Assembly (NCBI GenBank): GCA_019722365.1
Contig: JADFUC010001925.1
Span: 3,162,001 to 3,226,000 of the forward strand
Origin: Lithospermum erythrorhizon
Lineage: Eukaryota; Streptophyta; Magnoliopsida; Boraginales; Boraginaceae
Direction: 5' to 3'
DNA length: 64,000 bases
Shown: positions 48,280-60,397 of the stretch, in pieces
Position numbering within the stretch: position 1 is the stretch's first letter
Layout: every line of letters starts with the position of its first letter
Translations under genes and position numbers: made by a program
Notes under the pieces: generated by a model
What the model was told of the DNA's origin: nothing
Database searches by the model: none
The model's input: only the letters and a program-made list of their open reading frames with translations

Positions 48280-48910
48280 CTTTTAAAATGTGAATATGGT
48301 AAGAGTGTTTCTTCCATTTTTTGTAAAGATATTTATACCCTCCTCAAATACTCTAATTACTAGACATTAATTTACAAATAATAATAATTTAATATCAAGT
48401 TAAATAATTACTACTTTTAATAATAACAATTATTTTATGGCTGATAAAATATCAAAGTTTTATATTCTAATATTATTATTTGAATATATTATTATTACGT
48501 AAAAGCGTGAACGCTGTGTGGTGTTTATTCCATTTTTTGTAAGTAAGCTTCATTTCGCATCTCCCAAATTAATTACTAGACATTAATTTACAAATAGTAA
48601 TAATTTATCACTGGGTTAAAGAATTACTACTTTTAATGATAACAATTATTTTACATTGATAAAAATACCAATGTATATATTCATATATATACCTATAAAG
48701 GTAAATACTAAGAATGAGTGTTTTTTTTATTTTTGTAAAGATATTTATGCCCTCCCAAATACTCTAATTACTAGATATTAATTCAAAATAGAATAATTTA
48801 ATATCAAGTTAAGAATTACTACTTTAATAATAAAATTATTTTATGGTTGATAAAAATACTAAGAGTTTTATGTATTATAATATTATTATTTAATATGGTT
48901 ATTATTAGCC
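48280..48910. repeat. Three tandem AT-rich repeats of about 200 bp
   Basis: Three diverged units start near 48295, 48510 and 48715. Each has, in order, a gtgttt...ttttgtaa block, ctaattactagacattaatt (with variants), aataatttaatatcaagtta, attactactttta and aattattttatgg-like segments. No coding content. The spacing suggests satellite-like or decayed tandem amplification. Confidence 0.6.
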
Positions 48911-49262
48911 TATACAGAATATTACAATGATATTCTATAAATTTATAAAGTCATCACACCATAATAAATAAAATGGTATAACGCTTGAAGTTATTTTAAA
49001 ATAAAACTCGAACAAAAAAAGATATTTGATTTAAATTATGATTAAATATCTATATTTATATAACTTCTAAAAAGTTTAGATAAAACGCTATCTTTTTTCT
49101 ATTTTACACTACATATTGTCATTCCAACTAAAATTAATTATATGCATCTTAATATTATCTTTATTATCACAATAATTATTGGCTCTATAAAACCTGAATA
49201 AAAAATATATGATTTAACTTATGATTAAAACATCTATATCTATATAATTGGTTATTAATTAA

Positions 49263-49517
49263 TACTCCATCCGTTTCAATTTAATTGATCATGGAGGTAA
49301 AAATACTTTATTAAGGGGGTGGAGTAATATTATTAATATACCCTAAAAAGTATTTTATCAAAGAACGCTTTAGTTAATCATGAAAATGAAAAGTACTTTA
49401 TTAAGGGACAAAAGTGTAAAGATCAAGATAAAGTTGGCTTGAAATCCTTTATAATGAAGTAAAAAAGGAAATGAAAAATTTTGCTTCATGGTCAATTAAA
49501 TTGGAACGGACGGAGTA
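49263..49517. mobile_element. Stowaway-like MITE
   Basis: TA, then CTCCATCCGTTTCAATTTAA on the left; TTAAATTGGAACGGACGGAG, then TA on the right. These are near-perfect terminal inverted repeats with the TA target duplication typical of Tc1/mariner-derived Stowaway elements. Total about 255 bp, with no coding capacity. Confidence 0.85.
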
Positions 49518-51190
49518 TTGAATGAAAATTGAAATATATATTTTCTAATAAAAGAATTATTAAGTATTTTAATATGTAAGTGATCAATTTAAATATTATT
49601 TTTTACTGAGCATAAATTGAAGAAAAATACTTTATTTATTTGTTATTGTCATTATATCTTCTTCTTACAACATGATATAACAAATATATACGCATCTACA
49701 ATTGGATATTACTATTGAATGAAAATTGAATTCTATAAAATAATATATACTAATCTTTTATATGAAGACGATTATTCAATTTAGATATTTGATTATATGC
49801 ATTTATATATATATAATATAGTGACAATTATTTTTGCTTTTTTCGATAATGAATTTATATAAAATATTATTTGTGCATATGTAAAAGTAAAAAACTATTC
49901 AATATACTAGCACTCCTTATTTATCTATATACAATATCTATATATAGGAAACATGAATGTTACGGGTATTTAAAATCTAAGATTGAAATCAATAAAATAT
50001 GAAGTAGTAATATAATGTTTAAGTTTTAATGATAGGCAGAACAAACAAAAAAGACACTCCTAATATTAACATTCATTACATATTCATTACTAATTTATTT
50101 TTTATTACTTGTGTGTTTTTTAGACATGAGGATTAATATTATATAGATTGGAATGTTATTTGATGATATTAGGTGTAACCTATCTAATTAAAGTTATATA
50201 TCAGTATGTTTGATGATAAAGTAATTCATAATTTTATATGAAAATAATTTATTTTATGAAGAGAGCTTTTATAAACAATATGAAGATATGCTTAAATATT
50301 GCAAATAATAAAACTAGAATTCAAGAAAGCAAAGTGAACAAGAAATAATAATAAATAAAAAGTAAGAGATTGTTTAATTTTTCGTGACAAATGAAAAAGA
50401 AAATGACAATTTTAAATTGATATTTCTTTTTAAGAATTTTAATAAAGAAGTTAGCAATGTATTAATTAGTCAAGTTTATTCCTATCATGATTTTTTTAGT
50501 ATTTTTCTATCTATTTGTTTGAAAAAAAATTATATAAAATATATTTTTCTCCTCAATGATGTCCACGTACAACGCACGTATCACACTATTAGTCACCCCA
50601 AAATATAGTGTTGCCACATTTACATCAATTGTCTTTTTTGTAAGTAAATTGTGTAACATTCCTATGCAAATGAGCCCAATAAAATTGAGTCGATAAAAAC
50701 AATGTCTTATGGGAAGGACTAGATAGAGTTCATATGAGCCTATATAAGCTATTTGTATTAAATAGCGGTTTTGAAACGCTTTATAAATAAAATTATAATG
50801 ATAACTTAGATATGATAATTTAAATAGCACTACAAAATTACTACAATTGCGCTATCTTAAATAAAGAGCTATCTTAGTTGGTATGGTTTCATAAACTAAT
50901 GACGAGCCATATATAAAAGCAAAATTGAGATTTTAAATCAGAGTGGGCCAAATAATGTAAATTTACAAAATTTTAATGAAATATGTCATATTTTTAAAAA
51001 AAATTAAAGATAAAATTAATATTTAAAAAATCTACAGTCGGTGACTCATTTTGACCCAAATTCGCCCCTAGTACTTAATTAGTTCGAATTATACAATAGT
51101 GCTTTCTAAGTGTAATCTAAGCTACAATGACGGTAGCTATCTAAGTCCCAAAAGATAATGTTATTGCGCTTCGAATCTGTAGTAGTGATA
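49518..51190. other. AT-rich intergenic, no gene recognised
   Basis: Very AT-rich spacer inside the distance between the two peptide-gene blocks. Open frames at 50384-50608 and 50507-50830 (minus) are low-complexity and overlap each other. Confidence 0.5.
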
Positions 51191-51602
51191 CTTCTTATCT
51201 TAGATAGTCTTCATGGTGGTAAAAAGGAAATGAAAGGTGCAATTCCATTTCTGCACCTTGCTAATTTGTTGTAGTACAACTCCATGGAAATATATAGAAT
51301 CATTCATCATGGACAGGGCTGGCAATGAAACCACTAGACAACAAACGTCCGGCCAACAATTCCAGTGTCAAGAAGAAACATATACAAAAAGCAAGAAATC
51401 ATATTCCACATCTATTCATTATTAATATTTTTAAAAAAAATGTCTGCATGTGTAAAGAATATAGACATTTATCACCCTGTTGCCAAACAGAGACTAGAAA
51501 CTTCAATTGTTATTATCAGTTGGCGATGATTCATATATATGCTTATAGTTACAATGTGGGATCCTCGACGAATGTCTTCTTGCACTCTGTGTTCCTTTTT
51601 CA

Positions 51603-51609
51603 TATAAAT
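51603..51609 (+). promoter_or_regulatory. TATA box of secreted peptide gene B
   Basis: TATAAAT lies about 76 bp before the ATG at 51685, in a block nearly identical to the promoter of peptide A. Confidence 0.55.
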
Positions 51610-51684
51610 TGATGAATGCCCTTCTTAGCTTCTTGTGTATAGTGCATCATTACAAATATTTGAGTATAATTAATCTTAATCTCC

Positions 51685-51897
51685 ATGGCTAAAACACAGG
51701 TTGTTATGATTAGTGTTTTGATGATTATGTTGCTTTGCATGATGCCAAAACCGGTGCATTCGGTGTATAAACAACCATGCTGCAGGCCAAATACCTTTTA
51801 TTGCTGCCCCAAAGAAGTTATTATGAAGATTCAGAAGATTAAAAACCAACATCCTGTTTCTCTCCATGGCGACCCCAAAATTCCGCATTTTCCCTAA
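51685..51897 (+). CDS. Small secreted Cys-rich peptide B, unknown family
   Basis: An intronless 70-aa frame. The signal peptide MAKTQVVMISVLMIMLLCMM ends at KPVHS (residue 26). The mature part is about 44 aa with four Cys at 32, 33, 40 and 41 (CCRPNTFYCC), enough for two disulfides, then KEVIMKIQKIKNQ and a short PKIPHFP tail. Compared with copy A it gains one mature Cys and stops ten residues earlier; the stop arises where copy A reads CTCAGA and copy B CCTAAG. The lysine-rich helix after the cysteines is the best conserved mature segment. No known plant peptide family is recognised. Secretion is a confident inference from the N-terminus; function is unknown. Confidence 0.7.
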   Translation: MAKTQVVMISVLMIMLLCMMPKPVHSVYKQPCCRPNTFYCCPKEVIMKIQKIKNQHPVSLHGDPKIPHFP

Positions 51898-52379
51898 GAC
51901 CTAAGTGACCTCATGATGCTGTCCTCTACAATATAACCTCAGTGTTTACATTTCAAAAATATAATAGTAGTACATATTACCAACAATAATATATATATCC
52001 ATGTGATTCAAAGTCATGCATCCATATATACAGTGATGTATTAGTATATTACTCCTCCTTTTCTTTTATTTATCGCTTTTAAATAATTTTCATGATTGAG
52101 GAAATAAAATTAATCAAAAAGACATCAAAATATATAATAATCATTTAAAGCTATATCATCGGCCGGCTGATAATTTCATTTAATAAAAATACTAAAAATT
52201 ATATTAAAAATATAAAATACAATTCTTTTCTATGTTATAACGACAACATTAAACAAAAATATAGTTTAAAACGACAAATATTCAGATATCATGAATATTT
52301 GTAACGAGCGACTATCGTTCTATCCATCCATAGCATTATGACTACTAATACAGACGTAACAAATTTAATATATCCAGCG

Positions 52380-52745
52380 CAGTTGAATTTGATGTTGGAA
52401 TCAAGCTTTCACCGAGTGAGTCATCTGTAAACTCGATTGTGCGATTAATCTCTATCAATAGACCCGCTAAAGCTCCAAACCATAACATAGTTGTTCTCGT
52501 TAGAAAGTGTGTCTTGAGTCAATGTTGGTGAGCAATCAGCCCCTGTAGTCGGCTGCTGCAGGGGGGCGATGGAGGAGCCGATTCAAAGCCAATCAAGATG
52601 AAGCAATCGCCCTCGAATGATCGCTTCAGGCCGATTGACGCGCCGGGTTTTTTTCCGGCGCGATGAACTGTTTTAGGCCTATAAATACGCTCTTCACTGC
52701 CAGCCCTCAATTTTAAAATCAAACAGATGAAGAATAAAATGGTAT
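52380..52745 (+). repeat. Possible solo or relic LTR
   Basis: A GC-richer island in AT-rich DNA with a TATA-like ataaata near 52682. It is followed at 52740 by atggtatcagaattt, which resembles the tRNA-Met primer site but lacks the final GC. No coding sequence follows and no partner LTR is seen, so this is a weak call. Confidence 0.3.
52639..52662. other. Perfect GC-rich hairpin
   Basis: CGCGCCGG (52639-52646) and CCGGCGCG (52655-52662) form an 8-bp perfect stem around a g plus seven-T loop. It lies in the LTR-like island. Confidence 0.7.
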
Positions 52746-52999
52746 CAGAATTTAATACTAGACTATATTCTAATATTCTTACGAAAATGCACGTGAGTTG
52801 TATTCCTTCTCGATTTCTCTATTCATCTGAGTGTTGTGATATACACAAGTCTGCTGGTATAGTCTAAAGTATTCTATACTTCCGCAGAGCATGCTTGCTC
52901 ATCCGGTAGCCTAAGCTTTAGCTCAAGCCAGAATCGCTCATCCAATATAATAACTGCTCGTATGCTATTCGAGGATTAGTCCTCAAACATTGTTAGGGA

Positions 53000-55005
53000 T
53001 ACCACGTAAAAATATCTTGTATCTTTATTTTCAATACTTTACATAATTCATAATCTTAAATTCGCATTTGTTTGGTACAAATTTGCTTCCGTTATAATAG
53101 TTCTTAACTTAATGAGTCGTCACGAATAAGTATGTATCAACTGAGTATTGGCCCTCTTAAAAAAGTGAAAAATACTCACCCAGATCAAAATAAACGATCA
53201 TCTATAATTTTTTTTAATTTTTCATATACGGATTGTTTTCAATTTTAATGTAACTTTTTACAATTCCAATATATCTTTTTACATTTCCAATATAACTTTT
53301 TACGATTCCAATGTAATTTTTCAAAATCCATTAATAAAGTATTTTTCATATAAATAATTATCTCTTATGAAATGGAGGGAGTATGATAAGTATTACTTAT
53401 ACTAAATGTCTAGATACATGAAAATATGATATCGAAGCATGTGTAGGGAGAAAATTCTCTTACTCATACATCAGAACATAAAACACATCAAATGTAATTT
53501 ATCACTTACTCCAAACAATATTATAAAATATTTATCTAGGCTATTTCAAGTTTCTGTTCACGCCAATCCAAATATACCACTCATTGATACGTATAAGAAA
53601 TCATTTCTGATATTATTCTGTTGTACTCCGTATTATTTCATTGGCAATAACAGAGAGACATGGATAAGGAGATGAATGTGGTGGATAATAGTTAAGAAAA
53701 ACAAAAAATCTCACTTTATCATCATTATCAATCCTTATCAGAGGCCATTAACCATTATCGATATCCTAACGAATACATCATTATCAATTTATCATTACAG
53801 ACTACAGTAGTCTTTCCTCTAGTCGGTAGCTAATGTCTAAGAACATGTAGGTCACCTCTTCCAAAAATTAAAATAGGAGGTAAATGATTAAAAATGAAAA
53901 AAATTGGTTTTTTAAAATAAATTACTTTTTTATACAATTATTCATACATCCTCTTATTTCTTAACTTATATTTTTTATTATTTTTTCAATAATTAAGTGA
54001 ACAACAGGAAAACTGCTAAATAACATATATAAAAACAATCTTAAAATAAAAAAATAAATAGTAATTCTAAAATAGGTTTTAGGAAATTTTAAGAAAGCTG
54101 ATGTAGATGCTTTAATATTCGGGGGACAAGGTGCAACTGGGACCCAAACTATTTGACAATTTATTCTGTGAGTGGGCTCAGTGGACATTGGTATGTGCCA
54201 GAGGATAGACAAGAAATCAAAGAACAATAGTTTCCAGTAAATCGATTTTCTGATTTTATCATACATTCATACTACGTGCTGTCTACACTCTTGTTATTAT
54301 AACTTGTGCCATGTCGACAGGTGGCATGTTGCTTTCCATATTACGGAGTACCTTGGAAGCTATTATTGAAGAGTCTCTAGATGATATTACATCATATTTT
54401 ATCATGAGTTTTTAGCTATCAGAAAATGTATACTCCGTAATAACTTTTGATTACGGTGGTCTAAGTCACCTTATTATGATAATTTAGTGGTGGATAAGAT
54501 TCTTGAGTTCCGCGAAGATCAGGGTTCGAACGTTACAGGGAATCTAAGATTTGGAGACTATAATTATTCATAATGTTGGATTGTAATACTGGATTTATCA
54601 ACTAGTGTATTATTAGGACTCTGGGGAAAAGAGTTTTGCAGTTTTTAGAAAGTGCAAATCTTTAGTAAAAAAATGAACATTTTAAGATGGTTAGATTCAA
54701 TATCCGGACTCCAACATCAAAAACTAAATCCACGCAACTCCCAAAGTAGCGATCGACCGTGTGGCATAATGCACAGATGATCGTTCTTCAGTGCTTAAAA
54801 AACATCCGACGTTCAAAATGCACCATCGATTTTATACCGTAGATGCGAGGAATTAGTTCCACTGTACTTCTTCGTGTTATAAAAAAAATCTAGTAATATT
54901 GTCAGAACAATTTTTACATATCCAGAACAATAACTAATAAAATAACTCTTTTACCTTCCAAAGATTTAATGAAATAATTGATAATTAATTATAATGATAA
55001 CTTGC
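53000..55005. other. AT-rich intergenic, no gene recognised
   Basis: No coding homology. Scattered CTCCGTATT and TACGGAGTA scraps (near 53625, 54342 and 54431) look like decayed Stowaway ends. Confidence 0.5.
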
Positions 55006-55009
55006 AATC

Positions 55010-55240
55010 AGGGGCGGATCCAGAATTTCAATATGAGGTATTCATTGTCATTCAAAATATAAGAAAATTACATGAGTATTTATTTTGGAGAAAATGGAAA
55101 TGAAAAAGGCTAAAAGGTTTCGGACAAGATTTGAACTTGTGACCTAATATAAAATTGACAAAGAGTTAACCATCTAAGCTACTACATTTTAATATAGGAT
55201 ATTCACGTGAATACCGATAAGACACTGTAGGTCCGTCCCT
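55010..55240 (-). mobile_element. Small TIR element carrying a tRNA-like promoter
   Basis: The left end aggggcggatcc and right end ggtccgtccct are imperfect inverted repeats (about 231 bp in all). On the minus strand the interior has an A-box-like TAGCTTAGATGGTTAA (55165-55180) and a B-box-like GGTCACAAGTTCAAATC (55128-55144), spaced as in a tRNA-derived RNA polymerase III promoter. No intact tRNA cloverleaf is present. Confidence 0.5.
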
Positions 55241-55918
55241 CCTTACAACATTCAAAAAACCTTATGAAATGTCAATGGTTTCATTAAAATCCTTAAAATC
55301 GAATATTAACTTGAAGGATACAGAAGATATTTTATGAATCATTACTCTGGATATGTGAAAATTATTCTGGCAACATCACTGGCCATAAAAATAATCCTTG
55401 TTGCCCTCATAAAATTTCCATTTGGCACAAAATCCTCCCTCATTTACTTTTCATTTTCATCTTCTAATTTTACGTTCCTCACAAAAAAAAGGATTTGAGA
55501 ACGGCTACGGTTCACTAATTTTCATTAATCTTCATATGTACTCAATTTTAATGTGAAAATGATACACATTATTAAAATATATCATTCTAAAATGGTACAA
55601 TTAAAAAATTCAAAAAAAGTGTACCAAATTTTTTTAAGCACCTAATTACTATCCGTACCAAAATTCATTAAACAAATTGGTGCATATTACATAAATGGTA
55701 AAAATAAGCTTATATAATTGACATTAATGGTTTTTTTAAGGAAATGGTACGTATTATCTAAAATGTACCAAAAGAAGAAATAAAAAAATTATAAAATGAC
55801 ATAATTTACATTCTTGATCATTAATGAACAAAAAACTTAATGAATCATAAGTTTTCACACATTTATAACCCGTCTCTGTAGAATTTTAAATCCAAGTATA
55901 TGGCCAGCTGATGATGGA

Positions 55919-56650
55919 TGTATATAACTAGGGATGTTAATCGGTGAGGTTCAGTTCGATTTTGTCATCGCACCTCGTTTTTCGCTTTCTTTCTAAGAGT
56001 CGCTTTTGGTTTTATTCTCAGGCGGTAAGTCGGTTAATTGGTGTGGTTTTGGTGTTAATCGGTTTTTTCTATATAAAGATATAATTTTCAAAATTAAATA
56101 TTAAATGTGCGAAATTCTAAGTTTAATGTCTATACCAATATTCAATTGGGCAATAAAGAACATCCAAAGTTAATGTTTGTTACAAATTTTATAGAGCAAG
56201 CATTGTGCTTTTATTCTTACAATTCGATGTTAAGCGCTTGATATTTCAGATTAAAACCCTACACAGAGACTTTACCGTCTTTGATATTTTAGTGAGCGCA
56301 CTAGCTATTACTTACTCTTATTAATTAGTGTTCTTACTTTATTATTAATTATATGTACAACCCATAACATATGAAGTTAATGAATTAATGTATATTGGAA
56401 TATCTCTAATATTCAATATTATGTATACTTGTAATATATTAGGTAATTAAATATACATGAAATGTACAAAATATCTAAATAATAAAATATCGGTTGGGGC
56501 TGGTAAAAACCACAACCTAAAAAAAAGTTTCGGGTTTTGAAATTTTAAAACAAATCTATTTAAAAAAATTCAACCACCTAAGCAAAAATCGGTGTCGTTT
56601 TGATGGTTCAAGGTTTCTTTCGATTTTCAAGATCCCTGCATATAACACAA
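55919..56650. mobile_element. Possible non-autonomous TIR element rich in AATCGG motifs
   Basis: The left edge tatataactagggatgtta and the right edge read in reverse complement, ttatatgcagggatcttg, share a gggat-tt core next to tatat. Subterminal aatcggt-type motifs occur at both ends. About 0.7 kb without protein coding. Confidence 0.35.
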
Positions 56651-59210
56651 ACTATCATCAACCTCTGAAGGAACCGAATCTTCCTATTGATTGCTTGAAC
56701 GATCCGAACCTGTTAGGAATCCTTTAGCCAACTAGCATTACAATTGAATTGTCTGTATCCTTTACTTGGATTTTTCCCCATTATTGACCATCAACTTCTA
56801 TTCCTCCACTAAAAACATTTAGCCAGATCCTGTGTGTAGGTGCCTTCTACGCAAAGTTATGCCTTGCCCATTTCTTAGATCTTAGCCTTGGGGACTTAAT
56901 CATTGTATTTATATCATATTTAATTTCTTAATTCCTATCGTCGGTGAAAAAAAACTTCTATCCCTCCTAATGATTAATTCTTGTAATTTAATTGTCAGAC
57001 ATGATATCATAATGTATTTTTAATTTCTATCAAGCTTTAAGAAAAAAAAACTTCTATCCCTCCTAATCAAATTACTTTTTGTTGGATGGACATGGATTGT
57101 CAGCTACATTTATCATAATACTTTTAAGTAGTTCAAAATTGATAAAATCATAATTCTAACTTGATTTAATTATCAAATTCGACCAGTTTCAATGTGTATG
57201 ATTTGATTTGCCCATTTATTCAATCAACTTCTACCGCTCCTAAATCACAAAGACGTAAAGTCATATTCTACTATTCCTGTAATCACATGCCAACAAACTT
57301 CAATTTCGGTCTTTCTTATCCTATCTTTACTTTCATTTGCGGATGGTCTTTCTTATCCATTCATTTATTCTTCATAGTATGAAATTCAATTATAGAAGAC
57401 TAGTCGGCCCTTTGATGTGAATATCTGATAATAACATGCTGGGACTTCAAATTTGTGCATGTACAACTGAGGAATAAGAGTACTAGTAATAGACACCCAT
57501 CCATTGCAATAATTATCCAATTTGATTTTCACGAGTAAATTTTATTGTTTTAACCGAATTAGAAAACTTTGATATGAATAAAAGTAATAATTATACTATT
57601 ATTTGATATAATTTTTACCAAAATATTCTATTGCATATATAAAAATAATTAAATTTTAAATTTGAAAAATTAACCAGCAAATACAATAGTAGAATACTAC
57701 CATTTAAAGACCATATTTTCAATTTTCTTATAGAAAACACTAATATACCCCATTTGACAAACTTTAATTTTATTTGTTTGTATATTAGCTTGTAAACACT
57801 ACATATATAAGTAAAAAACTTGTGATTATTTGATAAATAAAAAGTCGATAGTTAAATCAGGTCGAGTATTCATCAACTACAACCGTGGAGTTGCATAATT
57901 TAAGACTGGCATTTGTGACAAAAACATCTGGCCAGATAGGTTGCCCTACCAACTTAGGGTCAATCTAGTGGTAGATCATCTTTCCAATGTGTGCTTAGAC
58001 TATCCAGAATGGTTTGAAATTTAAACTCTTTATATTTTGATTTTTCAATATTTCATCTTATTTTATATTTTTTTCATCTAATTATTTAATTATAATTCAA
58101 CTCTTACATTTACAATGGTTTAAATTAAACTACATTCTCTCACTTCAAATATACCAATACAAACCATTAATTACGCTATTATTCAGATATCGATTCACAA
58201 TAAGACCAACTAGCTTAAATAAATTCAACTATTCACTCCTCCACCTAATTCAACTTCAATATTAATATTCACCATTGTATCAATTCAACATTTTATTTGG
58301 GGTTTAATACCCACCAATGTATATTATAACCATTATTTTTTTCCAAATACATATGGTTAGCATGTATAAAAGTAATTCATATCTCCAAATCAATTGGTAA
58401 ATTATTGACACATAGTTTTTGATTTGAATTATTGGGGTGACTAGTTTTTGAAGTAATGAATGGACTAGTCTCCTCCTTAATTTATAAATTACTTGGAGTA
58501 TAATTTTACCTCTCCATCTCATAAAGATTGGCCCATTTTATTTTATAGCCAGAATTTCAAATTTCGACCTTAAATATATTTATTTCATGTTTATATAATA
58601 TTCGATAAAAATATATCAAATTGAAGTACCTTAAATGTATTTTTCTATCGATATAGCTTTTTCAAGTATTATACAATAAACAAAATTATCTCTACCAAAA
58701 GCTTTCGTTAGATATAATAAAAAGTCAAAGTAGACAATTTTAAGAATTTTGAAGTATATATTTAGTGTATTTTCAGAAACTATATTTTTTTTTTTAAATT
58801 ATGATGTTTGGCTTATTAAATTTTTTTATTTATATGATATGAAATTATCTGTTTCTATTATATGAAAATCTTAATTCCGTCGGTGTTGATGAACATTTTT
58901 CGATGCAACATATTCATGAAAAGCACGTTGTAGCTAAAAAAATTAACTTGGCCTAACTACCTTATGTTTCATCCATTTAATGAAAATTGGTTCTTATCTA
59001 CATTGAACTATATCATCAATTCATCATTGAAGTAATTCATATTCCATAACATAATTACATCAAGGGAGGAAAAGTACAACTGAGTTTGTGAGGCTTACAC
59101 AAATATCAAGCGACAACACATTTAAAAAGCCCAATGTTACAACTTTCCCCCAAACAAGAAAGACTGACCAAAATTCCCAAAAGAAATGTAAGGACAAAAT
59201 AGGTAAATCA
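56651..59210. other. AT-rich intergenic, no gene recognised
   Basis: No protein signature. A direct repeat of about 24 bp (aaaaaaacttctatccctcc plus taat) occurs at about 56948 and 57045. This is the 3' flank of the F-box/kelch gene. Confidence 0.5.
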
Positions 59211-59221
59211 ATCCCAAAATA

Positions 59222-60397
59222 TCAAATGTCCACACAGCATCCAGATTGTATTATTCCGGAAAATTCATCTGGAACGTCTATTTTCTTTAATTTACCATTT
59301 TGCCCATCACTTTTATCTACTATGTAGAACCCATGTGGTGCACCTTGGTAAGCTGAGCCAGTGACCAGGGTCTGACCACCTAGGTCCACCCCACATGCCG
59401 ACACTTGAACCGCCGAGTTAAACTCAGTATAACATAATAATTTTCCATTTTTACCCTTCCCGACTCGAGACCTTGGACACTGACTCGGATTCCAAGCATC
59501 ATCAACTCGTCTCCATTGCAGATTATGACGTTTTTTAAGAGGGACCAAAGTGGACGATTTAATTATTTCATTGTGACGTTCATTAGGATGGATTGAAGGG
59601 GATAATTTAGTAATTCTATTGTGACGTTCTTTAAGAGGGACCAAATAGGACGATTTAACGTTCCCTAAACCGAGCACTTCTGCACTACTCTTGAACCGCC
59701 CCTGATTATCCGTATCGTACCCACTTACCACCCAGAACTCGTCGTCAATAACGAGTCCTTGGCACTCGTCTCGTTCCTCGCTCATCCGAGTCAACTCAGT
59801 CCACTCATTCTTCTCTATATCAAAAACCCAAGCAGAATCCAAAGCATTCTTGTTCTCATCATGCCCCCCGGCAATATAAACCCGGCCTTCGAAAGCCGCC
59901 ATTGCGAAAAAAGACCGTTTCGAAGGCATATCGACACACTGAGTCCACCTCCGAGTGGTGAACTCGTACACGAAAACATCCTTCACCGGCTCCCAACTAG
60001 ACGGGTTCCACCCACCCATCAATATCAATTTTCCTTCCGAACTCGATATTTGGCAAAACAAAGGCAACCCATTTGGATACTTAGGAACTGAGTCAACTCG
60101 GTCCCAACTTTGACTCACCGAGTCAAAAATTGATACACCATAACTCGGTTGCCCAATTGGTTTTCCGTCTGATGAAGTAGGAAGGGCTTGAATAAGGCAA
60201 GCTGCAATTTGGGTATGTCCAGTTTGCTTTCTGTGATAGTAAAATTCCTTGCTTTTTAGAAGAAAATTCCATTTTTTGCAAACCTGTGAAGCTACCATAT
60301 GAACTGAGTAGTGTAACCGAGTCAAGCACTCAAGAGCAAGCTCTTCTGGTAGACTCGGTATCAATTCAGTGAACTCATATTCATTTTCCATAATCAT
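59222..60397 (-). CDS. F-box/kelch-repeat protein (At1g80440/KFB-like)
   Basis: An intronless 391-aa frame. The F-box at about residues 10-50 reads LIPSLPEELALECLTRLHYS with CKKWNFLL. Kelch repeats at about 115-245 include KLILMGGWNP, FVYEFTTRRW, MPSKRSFFAM, VYIAGGHDENKNALDSAWVF, EERDECQGL and WVVSGYDTDNQG. The C-terminus ends QSGCCVDI, matching the family's HVQAGCFVEI-type end. F-box/kelch proteins join SCF (SKP1-cullin) ubiquitin ligases in cytosol or nucleus. Arabidopsis relatives target phenylalanine ammonia-lyase and type-B response regulators, so a role in phenylpropanoid or cytokinin control is plausible but unproven. Unusual: residues 245-292 are three tandem 16-residue repeats each ending RHN, inserted where relatives pass directly into the next kelch strand. 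An alternative start codon lies two codons downstream (60391). Confidence 0.93.
   Translation of the reverse strand: MIMENEYEFTELIPSLPEELALECLTRLHYSVHMVASQVCKKWNFLLKSKEFYYHRKQTGHTQIAACLIQALPTSSDGKPIGQPSYGVSIFDSVSQSWDRVDSVPKYPNGLPLFCQISSSEGKLILMGGWNPSSWEPVKDVFVYEFTTRRWTQCVDMPSKRSFFAMAAFEGRVYIAGGHDENKNALDSAWVFDIEKNEWTELTRMSEERDECQGLVIDDEFWVVSGYDTDNQGRFKSSAEVLGLGNVKSSYLVPLKERHNRITKLSPSIHPNERHNEIIKSSTLVPLKKRHNLQWRRVDDAWNPSQCPRSRVGKGKNGKLLCYTEFNSAVQVSACGVDLGGQTLVTGSAYQGAPHGFYIVDKSDGQNGKLKKIDVPDEFSGIIQSGCCVDI
59522..59665 (-). repeat. In-frame 3 x 48-bp minisatellite in the F-box/kelch gene
   Basis: The gacgtt core recurs at 59527, 59575 and 59623 (period 48 bp). The encoded units end in ERHN, ERHN and KRHN; units 1 and 3 also share VKSS-type or IKSS-type and LVPLK wording. 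Confidence 0.85.

Larger units (their letters stand above)
51192..51940 (+). repeat. Peptide-gene duplication block, right copy
   Basis: Mirror of the 46977-47740 block in the same orientation, about 4.2 kb away. The two blocks flank the AT-rich tandem repeats and the MITE. Confidence 0.8.

Noticed and set aside
48000..51200. CRISPR-like or other ordered array in the AT-rich region
   Set aside because: The repeats are diverged about 200-bp tandem units in plant DNA without spacer logic.
55100..55200. tRNA gene on the minus strand
   Set aside because: A- and B-box-like motifs exist, but no acceptor stem or anticodon arm can be folded; treated as part of a small mobile element.
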